NCBI RefSeq assembly: GCF_005145045.1
Contig: NZ_CP039692.1
Location: forward strand, 947,501-1,011,500
Source: Agrobacterium larrymoorei
GTDB taxonomy: Bacteria > Pseudomonadota > Alphaproteobacteria > Rhizobiales > Rhizobiaceae
Length of the DNA: 64,000 bases
Reading direction: 5' to 3'
Shown here: piece by piece, positions 34,802 through 43,529 of the stretch
Layout: each line of letters begins with the position of its first letter
How positions within the stretch are numbered: position 1 is the stretch's first letter
Translations under genes and position numbers: made by a program
The notes under the pieces: model-generated
The model's input: only the letters and a program-made list of their open reading frames with translations
What the model was told of the DNA's origin: nothing
The model's database searches: none

Positions 34802-35578
34802 TCACACCGTCTCAAGCGATGGCGCGCGATAGCGGATGTGGCAGGCGTCCTCCCCGTGGCGCTCGACATCGACATCGACGCCGAAGACATCCATGATCAG
34901 CTGGCGCGTGAAGACATCGCATGGTTTGCCCAGAGCAACGAGTTCGCCCGATTTCATGACCGCGATGCGGTCACAGAACATGGCCGCATGGTTGAGATCA
35001 TGCAGGGCTGCGGCAACGGTCAGCTTCTGCTTGCGCACCAGATGCAGAAGCGCAATCTGGTGGCCGATATCGAGATGGTTGGTCGGCTCGTCAAGCAGCA
35101 GAATTCTGGGCTGCTGGGCGAGGGCGCGTGCAATATGCAGACGCTGGCGCTCCCCGCCGGAAAGCGTATGCCACATGCGCTTGCCAAAACCTTCCATATC
35201 CACATCAGCCAATGCCTGATCTACGATTGCATCGTCATGGGCAGACCATGGAGAGAGGGCACCGAGATGAGGGATGCGTCCTAGCTCTACCGCCTGACGC
35301 GCATTGATCCGCTCCTGCGTTTCCGCCTGCTGTTCCACCAGCGCGATGTGGCGCGCAATGTCGCGTCGCTGGAGCAGGTCCATAGGCGTTCCATCCAGCG
35401 ACACCTCACCCGCGCGCGGCTTTCTGAGGCCGGAGAGAATGGACATCAGGCTGGTCTTGCCAGACCCGTTCGGGCCGACGATGCCAAGAAACTCACCCTC
35501 GGACAGATCGAGGCTGACATTTCTGACGATTTCCACGCCTCCTGCCGACCAGCTGAGATTTTTTGCTGAAAGCATCAC
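34802..35578 (-). CDS. btuD: Cobalamin (FecE/BtuD-like) ABC transporter ATPase
   Basis: A 258-residue ATPase of the iron-siderophore/B12 family: Walker A GPNGSGKTSLM (about 35-42), signature TLSGGERQRLHIARAL (about 137), Walker B ILLLDEPTNHLD (about 159-167). The B12 assignment rests on the cobalamin riboswitch upstream of the operon. It overlaps the permease stop by 4 bp. Last gene of the btuF-btuC-btuD unit. An iron-chelate transporter under B12 control is the alternative. Confidence 0.85.
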   Translation of the reverse strand: MMLSAKNLSWSAGGVEIVRNVSLDLSEGEFLGIVGPNGSGKTSLMSILSGLRKPRAGEVSLDGTPMDLLQRRDIARHIALVEQQAETQERINARQAVELGRIPHLGALSPWSAHDDAIVDQALADVDMEGFGKRMWHTLSGGERQRLHIARALAQQPRILLLDEPTNHLDIGHQIALLHLVRKQKLTVAAALHDLNHAAMFCDRIAVMKSGELVALGKPCDVFTRQLIMDVFGVDVDVERHGEDACHIRYRAPSLETV

Positions 35579-36594
35579 GCCGCCCTCCGCCGCTGGGAGA
35601 GGATGAGCGCGAAAGCAGGGGCGCCAAACAGCGCGGTTATGACCCCGATGGGCAGCACCTGCCCCGCAATAATCGTGCGCGAAAGAATGTCCGCCGCAAT
35701 CATGAAGATGGCGCCGATGATCGCAGCAGCGGGAAGCAAACGCCCGTGGCGAACACCGACGACGAGGCGCGCGGCGTGCGGAATGACCAGACCGATAAAG
35801 CCGATGGACCCGACGATGCTGACCATGACAGCTGTCATCAGCGCCGAGATACCCGTCAGCACCACATAGACGCGCCGGACCGGAATGCCGAGCGACGCGG
35901 CGGATTCAGCGCCGAAGGTGAAGGCGTCCAAAGCGCGGGCATGCCAGAGACAGACGACAAGGCCAAGGATCGCAACCGGCAGCGCCAGCGAGACATCCGG
36001 CCAGCGGACGCCGGAAAGATTGCCGAGCAGCCAGAACATGATACCGCGTGCCTGTTCCGCATTGGCCGACTTGGTGACGATGAAGGACGTCAGCGCGTTG
36101 AACAGCTGCGACCCCGCAACGCCTGCCAGAATGATCGCGCTATTGCCGCTTCCGGCCCGCAGCGCCAGCAATGTGACGAGGGCGAAGGCAACAAGTGCGC
36201 CCAGAAAAGCACCGAGCGGCATGGTAAGCATGCCCGCGCCGAAACCAAGAATGGCAACACCGACTGCGCCCGTCGAAGCTCCAGCGGAAATGCCCAGAAT
36301 ATAAGGATCTGCCAGCGGATTGCGCAGCAGCGATTGCAGCACGACGCCAGAAAGCGCCAGGGCCGCCCCGCAACAGGCGGCAACCACGGCCCGGCTTAAC
36401 CGGTAGTTCCAGACGATACCCTCATCGATGGCGTCCAGCGGATAACCCGCATGCCACAGGCGGTTGGCCACCGTTTTGGCGACGACATCCATGGGAATGG
36501 ATGTCTCGCCAATCGATGCGCCAAGCCACAGCGCCAGCAAGAGGCACCCGGCCGCAATGGCGGCGGCACGGGCATAGATTAAAGGAACCGACAT
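35575..36594 (-). CDS. btuC: Cobalamin-type (FecCD/BtuC) ABC permease
   Basis: A 339-residue permease with about ten hydrophobic helices; FecCD motifs NPLADPYILGISAGASTGA (about 92-110) and GFIGLVIPHAARLVVGVRHGRLLP (about 268-290). Works as a homodimer with BtuD. The ATG is 4 bp beyond the btuF stop. Confidence 0.88.
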   Translation of the reverse strand: MSVPLIYARAAAIAAGCLLLALWLGASIGETSIPMDVVAKTVANRLWHAGYPLDAIDEGIVWNYRLSRAVVAACCGAALALSGVVLQSLLRNPLADPYILGISAGASTGAVGVAILGFGAGMLTMPLGAFLGALVAFALVTLLALRAGSGNSAIILAGVAGSQLFNALTSFIVTKSANAEQARGIMFWLLGNLSGVRWPDVSLALPVAILGLVVCLWHARALDAFTFGAESAASLGIPVRRVYVVLTGISALMTAVMVSIVGSIGFIGLVIPHAARLVVGVRHGRLLPAAAIIGAIFMIAADILSRTIIAGQVLPIGVITALFGAPAFALILSQRRRAA

Positions 36595-36598
36595 CGGC

Positions 36599-37624
36599 TT
36601 ACTTCGTCAGGCCGAGCTGAACGACCTGATCCGCCAGCACTTCGATGCCTTCGATCGTGCGGATCGTCGGATTCATGGCCTGCGCATCCATCACCACGAT
36701 GTGGTTCTGTTTGACGGCGGGCATCAGGCTAGCAACTGGATCCTCTTTCAGAAATTTCTGTTTCACGGCAGCGTCGTCAGCCGGATAGCGGCGACGGTCC
36801 ATTTTGCCAGCAACGATGATGGTCGGCTGCGACTTCGCAATGGTTTCCCAGCCCACGGTCGGCCATTCCTCATCGCTGTCGATGACGTTTTTGATACCAA
36901 GCGCCGACATGATGTAGCCCGGCGCACCATTCTTGCCCGCGACATAGGGATCGATATCCAGTTCGGCGCTGGAGAACCAGAAGACGGCGGACAGCTTGCC
37001 ATCGACCGAGGCAATCTTTTGCCTTGCTGCTTCTTCGCGGGATTTCAGATCGGCAATCAGCTTCTCGCCGCGATCCTGCACATTGAAGATTTGCGCAAGT
37101 TCGGAGATTTCCTGATAGATCTGGTCCATCGTAAATACGGAGTGACGCACGCCATCACCACCGCCGGAATTGTCCTTGCCCGTGCAATCCGAAGGGGACG
37201 TATAGACCGGAATGCCAAGTTCCTCAAACTGCTCCGGCTTGGCCACCACGCCTTCCGAACCGACATGCCACTGGAACTGCGCAGTTACCAGATCGGGCTT
37301 CTCGGCAAGCACGCTTTCGAAGCTCGGATCATTATCCGCCAATCGCGTTACCTTGGCATTGGCCTCCTCATAGCCTTTGATGACCGGGCCGATCCAGACG
37401 GCGGTTCCCACCACCTTGTCTGCCAGCCCGAGCATATAGAGGATTTCCGTCGTGCTCTGGCCGATGGAGACCGTGCGCTCTGGAGCGTGGGTAAAGGTTA
37501 CGTCCCTTCCACAATTCTTCAGCGTCAATGGATAGCTGGTTTCCGCAGCCTGCGCGGATGTAGCTGCCATCGAAAGTGCAGCCATGGCTGCTGCAAAGAT
37601 GGCGCGGCTTAAGTTAATTGTCAT
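36599..37624 (-). CDS. btuF: Periplasmic binding protein (BtuF/FecB-like)
   Basis: A 341-residue type III periplasmic binding protein with a Sec signal (MTINLSRAIFAAAMAALSMAATSAQA, cut near 26) and FecB-like motifs: ERTVSIGQSTTEILYMLGLADKVVGTAVW and LADNDPSFESVLAEKPDLV. The gene is first in the btu operon and follows a cobalamin riboswitch and about 170 nt of leader. GGGGA lies about 11 nt before the ATG. Ligand assigned by riboswitch; a B12 precursor such as cobinamide is equally possible. Confidence 0.85.
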   Translation of the reverse strand: MTINLSRAIFAAAMAALSMAATSAQAAETSYPLTLKNCGRDVTFTHAPERTVSIGQSTTEILYMLGLADKVVGTAVWIGPVIKGYEEANAKVTRLADNDPSFESVLAEKPDLVTAQFQWHVGSEGVVAKPEQFEELGIPVYTSPSDCTGKDNSGGGDGVRHSVFTMDQIYQEISELAQIFNVQDRGEKLIADLKSREEAARQKIASVDGKLSAVFWFSSAELDIDPYVAGKNGAPGYIMSALGIKNVIDSDEEWPTVGWETIAKSQPTIIVAGKMDRRRYPADDAAVKQKFLKEDPVASLMPAVKQNHIVVMDAQAMNPTIRTIEGIEVLADQVVQLGLTK

Positions 37625-37657
37625 GTTCCGATAGTCCCCGAAATCGCCAGCTGCGCG

Positions 37658-37783
37658 TTACAGCGCAAAGCCGTCATGTGAAGGTGAATGAACATCCATT
37701 CCGCAGCCACACGCGAAGGACCGTTTTGAAACCGGAAAAAGAGCAGATTGAATATGGCGCCGGGTGGCGCAAACAACGATCAT
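37658..37783 (-). CDS. Possible 41-residue leader ORF between the cobalamin riboswitch and btuF
   Basis: An ORF below usual size limits. ATG at 37783 has AGGAG 6 nt upstream, and the protein, starting MIVVCATRRH, is Cys- and His-rich near its end (CGCGMDVHSPSHD). The SD sits in the octamer CAGGAGAC, which is also the 3' core of the riboswitch (37848-37841), so the ORF may be the element that the switch controls. It stops 34 nt before btuF. No homologue is known to me; it may be chance. Confidence 0.4.
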   Translation of the reverse strand: MIVVCATRRHIQSALFPVSKRSFACGCGMDVHSPSHDGFAL

Positions 37784-37832
37784 GACGTCTCCTGTTCAGG
37801 GCATCCCCGCCCGTGACATTGGAATGAACTCT

Positions 37833-38022
37833 CGACGGCAGGTCTCCTGGCTCACGGATGATCGTCTTGCCCGCCTTCCCACGATTATTCGCAGTGGCCT
37901 GACGCAAGTATGCGTCACGAGTGCTCGACAATCCGCTTACAGTTGCGGGGGCAGCCACGGCATTGAAGCAATGCCTCTCACCGTGTTCCCTATTATTCCT
38001 TGCGATCTCTCGCTTGGAACCG
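37833..38022 (-). promoter_or_regulatory. Cobalamin riboswitch
   Basis: On the minus strand the segment shows the conserved order of cobalamin riboswitches: GGTTCC near the 5' end, a GGGAAC...GGTGAGAGGC region, the B12 box GCCCCCGCAACTGTAAGCGG (about 37932-37951), then GCCACTG, GGGAAGGCGG and the 3' core GAGCCAGGAGACCTGCC (about 37837-37853). It is about 190 nt long and lies 208 nt before btuF. B12 binding is expected to shut off the operon. Confidence 0.93.
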
Positions 38023-38117
38023 TCGCGGACCAGATAGAACTATTTGGCTTCCGCCGTCAAGCACCGATTTGTAATGTTATTACATATCAAACACAATAAA
38101 CTTATCATTCTGAAAAT

Positions 38118-38147
38118 AAAGAAAATGGCCGGAGAATCCGGCCATTT
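38118..38147 (-). terminator. Terminator after gcd
   Basis: Perfect 10-bp stem AAATGGCCGG / CCGGCCATTT with a 5-nt loop; on the minus strand it is followed by TCTTTATTTTC. It lies 31 nt after the gcd stop. Confidence 0.85.
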
Positions 38148-38177
38148 CTGAAATATTCAAATGAACGTCGTCAGCGT

Positions 38178-40517
38178 TCAAGGAAGCTTGTAGGCAATCA
38201 CGTAATCGCCCGGCTTCGTGCCGACGGACCCGTGCCCGCCAGCGACTATGACGACATATTGTTTTCCGTCATCGAGCGCATAGGTCATGGGCGTTGCTTG
38301 CCCACCTGCCGGCAGTCTGGCCTCCCAAAGCTGCTTGCCGCTCGTCAGATCATAGGCACGAAGGTAATCGTCTACTGCCGCGCCAAGGAAGGCCACGCCG
38401 CCCTTGGTGATCATCGGGCCGCCGATCCCGGGAACACCGACCTTGAAGGGAAGCGGTAGCGGTGTCATGTCGCGGACCGTGCCGTTCTTATGCTTGTAGG
38501 CAATCTTGCCGGTTCTGAGATCGGCACCCGCCACATAGCCCCATGGCGGCGCCTGGCATGGAATGCCGATGGGGCTGAGGAACGGACCCATCAATACGCC
38601 GTATGGCGCGCCGTCGTTACGGTTCAGACCCTGCTCGCTACCCTTTTCATCCTGTCCCTTCTGGGGAATTTGGGCGCGTGGAACGAGCTGCGAGGTGAAG
38701 GCCAGATAGGTCGGCATGCCGAACATGACCTGACGTTCAGGATCTACCGCAACGCTACCCCAGTTGAAGGTACCGAAGTTACCCGGGTAAACGAGAGTGC
38801 CATTCAGCGATGGCGGCGTGTAACGGCCTTTATAGTTCAGTTGATGGAACTTGATGCGGCAAGCCAGCTGGTCGAACATGGAGACGCCCCACATGTTCTT
38901 TTCCTGAAGCGGCTCCGGCTTGAAGCTCAAGGCAGAGGTCGGCTGCGTCGGCGCGCTGAAGTCTTCAGGGATGGCGCCACTTGGAGCAGGCTCTTCCGTC
39001 ACGGCCAGGATAGGATCGCCGTTCCGCCGGTCCAGCACATAGATATCGCCCTGCTTCGTCGGGCCAACGAGTGCCGGCACGGTCTGGCCATCCGGCTTGG
39101 TGATGTCCAGCAGGACAGGCTGTGCCGGTACGTCCATATCCCAAAGGTCGTGATGGACGAATTGCTTCACCCAGCGATCCTGCCCGGTATTCACATCCAG
39201 AGCTACGATGGACGAGGAATATTTCTCTACATTCTCGCTCCGACCCATGCCGAGCTGGTCAGGAACTTGATTTCCCAGAGGGATGTAGACGAGCCCAAGC
39301 GCTTCATCGACACTAAAAACGGACCAGCTGTTGGGAGAGTTGGTCGTATAGGTCTGACCCGGCTGAAGCGGTTGGGTCTGGGTAGGGTTTCCGGAATCCC
39401 AGTTCCACAGCAGTTCGCCGCTGTTCACATCGAAGGCGCGGATGACACCGGACTGTTCCTGGGTGGAGTAGTTGTCATTGACGGCACCGCCGATAATGAT
39501 CTTGTTGCCGACGATGGCTGGCGGAGAGGTGGAGTAGTAATAGCCAGCAGGATTGTACTGCATGCCGACTTCGAGATGCAGCGTCCCCTGATCCGCGAAA
39601 GAGGTGCAGACCTGACCCGTTCCGGCGTCGAGCGCAATCAGACGTGCGTCGGAGGTTGGAAGATAGACGCGGGCAGCGCATTGCGAACCCGCCTGGGCGG
39701 TGGGCTCGGCGTAATAGGTAACACCGCGGCATGTCTGGTGCTGACGGTCGGGATTGAGACCCACATTCGGATCGTATTTCCACTTTTCCTTGCCAGTCGC
39801 CGCATCCACGGCGATAGCCCAGTTATGCGGCGTGCAGAGGTACAGCGTGTTACCGACCTTCAGCGGCGTGACCTGATAGGTCGTCTCGCCCACATCTTGC
39901 GGCAGCTTCACGTCGCCGGTCTGATAGCGCCATGCCTCTTTCAGCTCACCGACATTTTCAGTGTTGATCTGCGTCAGCGGAGAATAGCGCTGGCCGTAAG
40001 ACGTGCGGCCATATTGGTGCCATTCATTATCCGGCACCGGGTTGCCATAGGATGGGGAATTGTTGACTATCTCGGTGGGTAGATTGCCCTCCTGATCATG
40101 CGGGTCCTGCGTCATTGCGAAGGCTGCGACACCGATGGACGCAATGACGACTGCCAGAAGCGGAACGGCGTTCGCGCCATACCGGATGCCGGTGGGGCTG
40201 ACGAAGCCGAGGGGCTTTCTGATCCATGGCATCAACAACCAGATACCGATGACGATGATCAGGCCACCGCGTGGCCCAAGCTGCCACCAGTCGAAACCCA
40301 CTTCCCAGACAGCCCAGCCAAGCGTGGCGAGCACGAACAGCGCATAGAAATGCAGCGCTGCCTTGTTTCTCTTGAAAAGAAGAATTGCGGTGACGACGAA
40401 AGCGAGACCCGCAAGAACATAATAAAAGCTTCCACCCAGCATGACGAGCTGAGAGCCAAAGCCAAAAATCGCCAGTCCGATCAACGTCAGGACGACGGCG
40501 GTAAACGTAATTGCCAT
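38178..40517 (-). CDS. gcd: Membrane-bound PQQ-dependent glucose dehydrogenase
   Basis: Oxidises glucose to gluconate in the periplasm and passes electrons to ubiquinone. From the ATG at 40517 it has 779 residues: five hydrophobic helices in the first 150 residues, then a PQQ beta-propeller (NEWHQYGRTSYGQRYSPLTQINTENVGELKEAWRYQTGDV near 165-205; WDMDVPAQPVLLDI; FNWGSVAVDPERQVMFGMPTYLAF; and the closing GHGSVGTKPGDYVIAYKLP). No PQQ biosynthesis genes are in the window, so the cofactor must come from elsewhere in the genome or the medium. A longer frame to 40550 is rejected because GGGGG sits 8 nt before 40517. Confidence 0.93.
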   Translation of the reverse strand: MAITFTAVVLTLIGLAIFGFGSQLVMLGGSFYYVLAGLAFVVTAILLFKRNKAALHFYALFVLATLGWAVWEVGFDWWQLGPRGGLIIVIGIWLLMPWIRKPLGFVSPTGIRYGANAVPLLAVVIASIGVAAFAMTQDPHDQEGNLPTEIVNNSPSYGNPVPDNEWHQYGRTSYGQRYSPLTQINTENVGELKEAWRYQTGDVKLPQDVGETTYQVTPLKVGNTLYLCTPHNWAIAVDAATGKEKWKYDPNVGLNPDRQHQTCRGVTYYAEPTAQAGSQCAARVYLPTSDARLIALDAGTGQVCTSFADQGTLHLEVGMQYNPAGYYYSTSPPAIVGNKIIIGGAVNDNYSTQEQSGVIRAFDVNSGELLWNWDSGNPTQTQPLQPGQTYTTNSPNSWSVFSVDEALGLVYIPLGNQVPDQLGMGRSENVEKYSSSIVALDVNTGQDRWVKQFVHHDLWDMDVPAQPVLLDITKPDGQTVPALVGPTKQGDIYVLDRRNGDPILAVTEEPAPSGAIPEDFSAPTQPTSALSFKPEPLQEKNMWGVSMFDQLACRIKFHQLNYKGRYTPPSLNGTLVYPGNFGTFNWGSVAVDPERQVMFGMPTYLAFTSQLVPRAQIPQKGQDEKGSEQGLNRNDGAPYGVLMGPFLSPIGIPCQAPPWGYVAGADLRTGKIAYKHKNGTVRDMTPLPLPFKVGVPGIGGPMITKGGVAFLGAAVDDYLRAYDLTSGKQLWEARLPAGGQATPMTYALDDGKQYVVIVAGGHGSVGTKPGDYVIAYKLP

Positions 40518-40623
40518 AATGAGGCCCCCGATGGATTCCCGACCGAACAAACAGCCTTGGCCTCAAAAAAGTTCCAAAAAAAACGTATTTTAGCGATCTG
40601 CGGCGGTATGCGGGCACCGGTAT

Positions 40624-40650
40624 GGAGGCAGCCTGACAGGGGCTGCCTCC
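40624..40650 (+). other. 10-bp perfect hairpin between terC and gcd
   Basis: Stem GGAGGCAGCC / GGCTGCCTCC with a 7-nt loop. The T run (GGTATTTTTA) lies on the plus strand, although both neighbouring genes are on the minus strand. It may still end terC transcripts poorly, or be part of an unrecognised plus-strand RNA. Confidence 0.4.
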
Positions 40651-40660
40651 GGTATTTTTA

Positions 40661-42220
40661 TCAGGCCGCATCCTGTGTCTGGCGAATACGAACCTTGTCG
40701 ATGTTGCGGCCATCGAGCGCCACCACCTCGAAAATCAGCGCGCCATAGGCGACCGTCGCGCCCTCTTCCGGAAGATGGCCGAGACGCCAGAGAATGAGAC
40801 CGGCCAGCGTCGAATAGCGGTCCGCATCGTCCACGAGATCGATTTCCAGAAGCTTGGAGATGTGGCGTATGTCGATCCAGCCATCCACCAGAAGCGAGCC
40901 ATCCTCCGCGCGCTCGACGGTCAGCTTCTCGTCATTGTCATCGGTAAATTCTCCGGCGATGGCTTCCAGCAGATCCGTAGGCGTCACGATGCCTTCCAGT
41001 GAGCCGTACTCGTCCAGAACGATGGCCACCTGTACAGGTGACTGACGCAATTGCTCCAGAAGGCGCAGCGCGTTGACACTTTCATGCACCACGAGCGGCT
41101 GGCGCAGCGACCGGTCGAAATCGAATTTTCCTGTCTCGAGAAAATCGCGCAGCAAATCCTTTGCGAGTGCGACGCCCAGGAATTCATCGAGATTGTCGCG
41201 CGCGATGAGGAAGCGGGAGCGCCCGGTTTCAAGAACCTTGCGCTGCAATTCCTCATGGCTGTCTTCGATATCCAGCCAGTCGATGTCGAGCCGCGGCGTC
41301 ATCAGCGAGCGGGCCGAACGATCCGCAAGTGACAATACGCTTTCGATCATTTCGTGTTCTGCTGGCGTGAAGAGCTCGCTTTCTGAGGCGCGCTCGGCAA
41401 TCACATCGGCAGTATCCCCTAGCGATGTTTCGCTTTTACGGCGACCGAGCAGCGAGAGGACGGCATTTGCCGTGCGCTCCCGCAAATCCCCTGTCGACAT
41501 GAATTTTTCACGGTTGCGCCGGCCGATCTGGTTGAAAGCTTCGATCAGAACGGAGAAGCCGATGGCCGCATAGAGATAGCCCTTCGGAATATGGAAGCCC
41601 AGACCTTCGACGATCAGGCTGAAGCCGATCATCATCAGGAAGCCGAGGCAGAGGATGACGACGGTCGGATGCTTGGAGACGAAGGCCATAAGCGGCTTGG
41701 AGGCAAGCAGCATGACGCCAACCGCAACGATAACGGCGATCATCATGACCGAGAGATGCTGCACCATGCCGACAGCGGTGATCACGCTATCCAGCGAGAA
41801 GACGGCATCGAGAACGACGATCTGTACCAGAACCTGCCAGAAGACCGCATGTTCGATGCGGCCTTCCTTATGCTCGCCATGGCCTTCCAGTCGCTCGTGC
41901 AACTCCATTGTGCCCTTGAAAAGCAGGAAGAAGCCGCCGAAGAGCAGGATGAGATCGCGACCGGAAATTTCGAGACCGAGGACCGTAAACAGCGGCGCCG
42001 TCAGCGTGACGATCCACGCGACCGAGGCCAGCAGCACGAGACGCATGCCGAGCGCGAGGCTGAGACCGATCAGGCGGGCCTTTTCACGCTGATGCTCCGG
42101 CAGCTTGTCTGCCAGAATGGCTATAAAAACGAGATTGTCGATACCGAGCACGATCTCGAGAACGATAAGGGTGGCGAGGCCCGCCCAAGCGGCCGGGTCT
42201 GTCATCCATTCAAATATCAT
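40661..42220 (-). CDS. TerC-family membrane protein fused to CBS and CorC/HlyC domains
   Basis: A 519-residue protein: an N-terminal TerC domain with about seven transmembrane helices (about 10-225, including [21 protein letters not shown] and [17 protein letters not shown], the acidic metal-binding motifs), two CBS domains (about 300-430), and a C-terminal CorC_HlyC domain (about 435-510). YoaE/YegH-type proteins of this make-up are thought to move metal ions such as Mn2+ during export of proteins. The ATG at 42220 has no clear SD. It is preceded by a leader with a terminator (42276-42306). Confidence 0.9.
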   Translation of the reverse strand: MIFEWMTDPAAWAGLATLIVLEIVLGIDNLVFIAILADKLPEHQREKARLIGLSLALGMRLVLLASVAWIVTLTAPLFTVLGLEISGRDLILLFGGFFLLFKGTMELHERLEGHGEHKEGRIEHAVFWQVLVQIVVLDAVFSLDSVITAVGMVQHLSVMMIAVIVAVGVMLLASKPLMAFVSKHPTVVILCLGFLMMIGFSLIVEGLGFHIPKGYLYAAIGFSVLIEAFNQIGRRNREKFMSTGDLRERTANAVLSLLGRRKSETSLGDTADVIAERASESELFTPAEHEMIESVLSLADRSARSLMTPRLDIDWLDIEDSHEELQRKVLETGRSRFLIARDNLDEFLGVALAKDLLRDFLETGKFDFDRSLRQPLVVHESVNALRLLEQLRQSPVQVAIVLDEYGSLEGIVTPTDLLEAIAGEFTDDNDEKLTVERAEDGSLLVDGWIDIRHISKLLEIDLVDDADRYSTLAGLILWRLGHLPEEGATVAYGALIFEVVALDGRNIDKVRIRQTQDAA

Positions 42221-42275
42221 GGTGGATCAATGGCGCACCGCTTCGGGTGGCCGCTCCTTCTGTTCTGGATTGGGA

Positions 42276-42306
42276 AAACAAAAAAACCGCCCATTGCAAT
42301 GGGCGG
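42276..42306 (-). terminator. Intrinsic terminator 56 nt upstream of the terC start
   Basis: A perfect 20-bp palindrome CCGCCCATTG/CAATGGGCGG (42287-42306), followed on the minus strand by TTTTTTTGTTTT. The asparaginase gene already has its own terminator 230 nt upstream, so this one stops either the terC leader or a short RNA starting within 42307-42538. Confidence 0.75.
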
Positions 42307-42387
42307 CGGCAAAAAGGACGCACAATGGACGACGGCTGACCCGGTTTTCGGCGGGTCGCTTTGGTCATCAGCATTTCAGAGCTTATC

Positions 42388-42434
42388 GTCCGAACCGTAA
42401 TCATCTCGGCAGTCTTCGAGATGACGGAACGGAC
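42388..42434 (-). other. Long interrupted hairpin in the terC leader region
   Basis: GTCCG-AA-CCGT-AAT-CATCTCG / CGAGATG-ACGG-AA-CGGAC: 16 base pairs with two internal interruptions. It lies 82 nt upstream of the terminator at 42306. With the GACCCG/CGGGTC hairpin (near 42330-42352), it suggests a structured transcript. Does not match the yybP-ykoY Mn2+ riboswitch by eye. Confidence 0.4.
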
Positions 42435-42530
42435 ATGCGCAATCGGGTGTCCATGGCTGGACCATTAGCAGAAGCACACCTTCAATGCCAGAGGCTTCGC
42501 GCTGTGGTTTATCAGGAGCGTGAAATTGGC

Positions 42531-42559
42531 GGAAGTAAAGCCTGAAACACGTTCAGGCT
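42531..42559 (-). terminator. Terminator after the asparaginase gene
   Basis: Perfect 8-bp stem AGCCTGAA / TTCAGGCT (42539-42559) with a 5-nt loop, followed on the minus strand by TTACTTCC. It begins 8 nt after the stop codon. Confidence 0.6.
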
Positions 42560-42566
42560 GTATCCA

Positions 42567-43529
42567 TCAGAGCGCAAAGTCGTTGAAGGCGCGCTCGATC
42601 TCTTCGCGGCCAGCTGAAGACGCAATCAGCGACGCAAGCAGGATTCGCGCCTGACCGGGCCTCAGCGTGCGGGAATGCACGGCACCGACCTCGCCCATAT
42701 CATGCCCGCCGCCGCCGCCGCCATAACCCGCGACAAGACGACCGACTGGAACGCGGCTGGAAACGACGACGGGAACGCCTTTTTCCGCACAGCGCTTCAC
42801 CGCCTGCACGACGCGTGCATTCGCATTGCCCGAACCGAGGGCGGAAAGCACGATACCTTTCGCACCCGCATCAAGGCTTGCGTCGATATGGGTGGCTTCG
42901 CAGCCCGGATGGATGGCGACGATATCGACGCGAATGGCATCAACGGCAGCTGACATTTCAGGGCTTGCGGCAATGGCGGCAGGGCCTGCTAGTTCGAACG
43001 CATCCCGCTCATCTGCGGAGCGCTTGTAAAGGCCCCAGACCGGCAGAAGCTTTCCGCCGAAACAGAGAAGAACGCCCTTTTCAGCATTGTCTTCATTGGC
43101 GGCAGCGGCAATGGCGGCGCTGAGATTTTCAGGGCCATCCGCTTGCGGATTGTCTGCGGTAAATTGCGCACCGGTGAAAACGACCGGCTTTTCCAGCCTG
43201 TGCTGAAGATGGACGAGAAGAGACGTTTCTTCCATTGCGTCCGTGCCATGCAGCACGACGACGCCGGAGATTTCAGGATCGGCCAACTCTGACGCAACCG
43301 CGTTGCTGATCGTCTGCATGTCGGAAATCGTCAGACTGGACGAATCCTTCGCCATCAGTTCCACGGGCTTCAGCGCGATGTGATCCGCTGAAAGACCGGA
43401 CAGCAGGTTTTCGCCCGTCAGCGATGGCTTGGCTGCACCGCTTTCATCACGAATGCTGGCAATGGTTCCGCCGGTGGCAATGACTGCCACCAGCTTATCG
43501 GCTTTATCGATATGATCTGCCTGGTTCAC
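42567..43529 (-). CDS. ansA: L-asparaginase
   Basis: Hydrolyses asparagine to aspartate and ammonia in the cytosol. A 320-residue bacterial-type asparaginase with the two threonine motifs ATGGTIASI (about 18-26) and [12 protein letters not shown] (about 92-103). There is no signal peptide. The protein has an unusual GGGGGG run ([15 protein letters not shown]). Its start overlaps the permease stop by 4 bp, so permease and asparaginase are coupled. Aspartase lies on the divergent side, completing the pathway to fumarate. Confidence 0.9.
   Translation of the reverse strand: MNQADHIDKADKLVAVIATGGTIASIRDESGAAKPSLTGENLLSGLSADHIALKPVELMAKDSSSLTISDMQTISNAVASELADPEISGVVVLHGTDAMEETSLLVHLQHRLEKPVVFTGAQFTADNPQADGPENLSAAIAAAANEDNAEKGVLLCFGGKLLPVWGLYKRSADERDAFELAGPAAIAASPEMSAAVDAIRVDIVAIHPGCEATHIDASLDAGAKGIVLSALGSGNANARVVQAVKRCAEKGVPVVVSSRVPVGRLVAGYGGGGGGHDMGEVGAVHSRTLRPGQARILLASLIASSAGREEIERAFNDFAL

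Noticed and set aside
37674-37958. 94-codon minus-strand frame in the cobalamin riboswitch region
   Set aside because: It runs through the conserved riboswitch core (B12 box and the 3' core), so the conserved bases are explained by RNA structure, and its product looks like nothing recognisable.
38490-40082. 530-codon plus-strand frame opposite gcd
   Set aside because: It is the complement of the well-supported glucose dehydrogenase gene and reflects GC-rich codon bias; no ribosome binding site or family features.
42307-42538. yybP-ykoY Mn2+ riboswitch upstream of terC
   Set aside because: The conserved GGGGAG...  core and the matching 3' strand are not found on either strand; the region is kept only as an unclassified structured leader.
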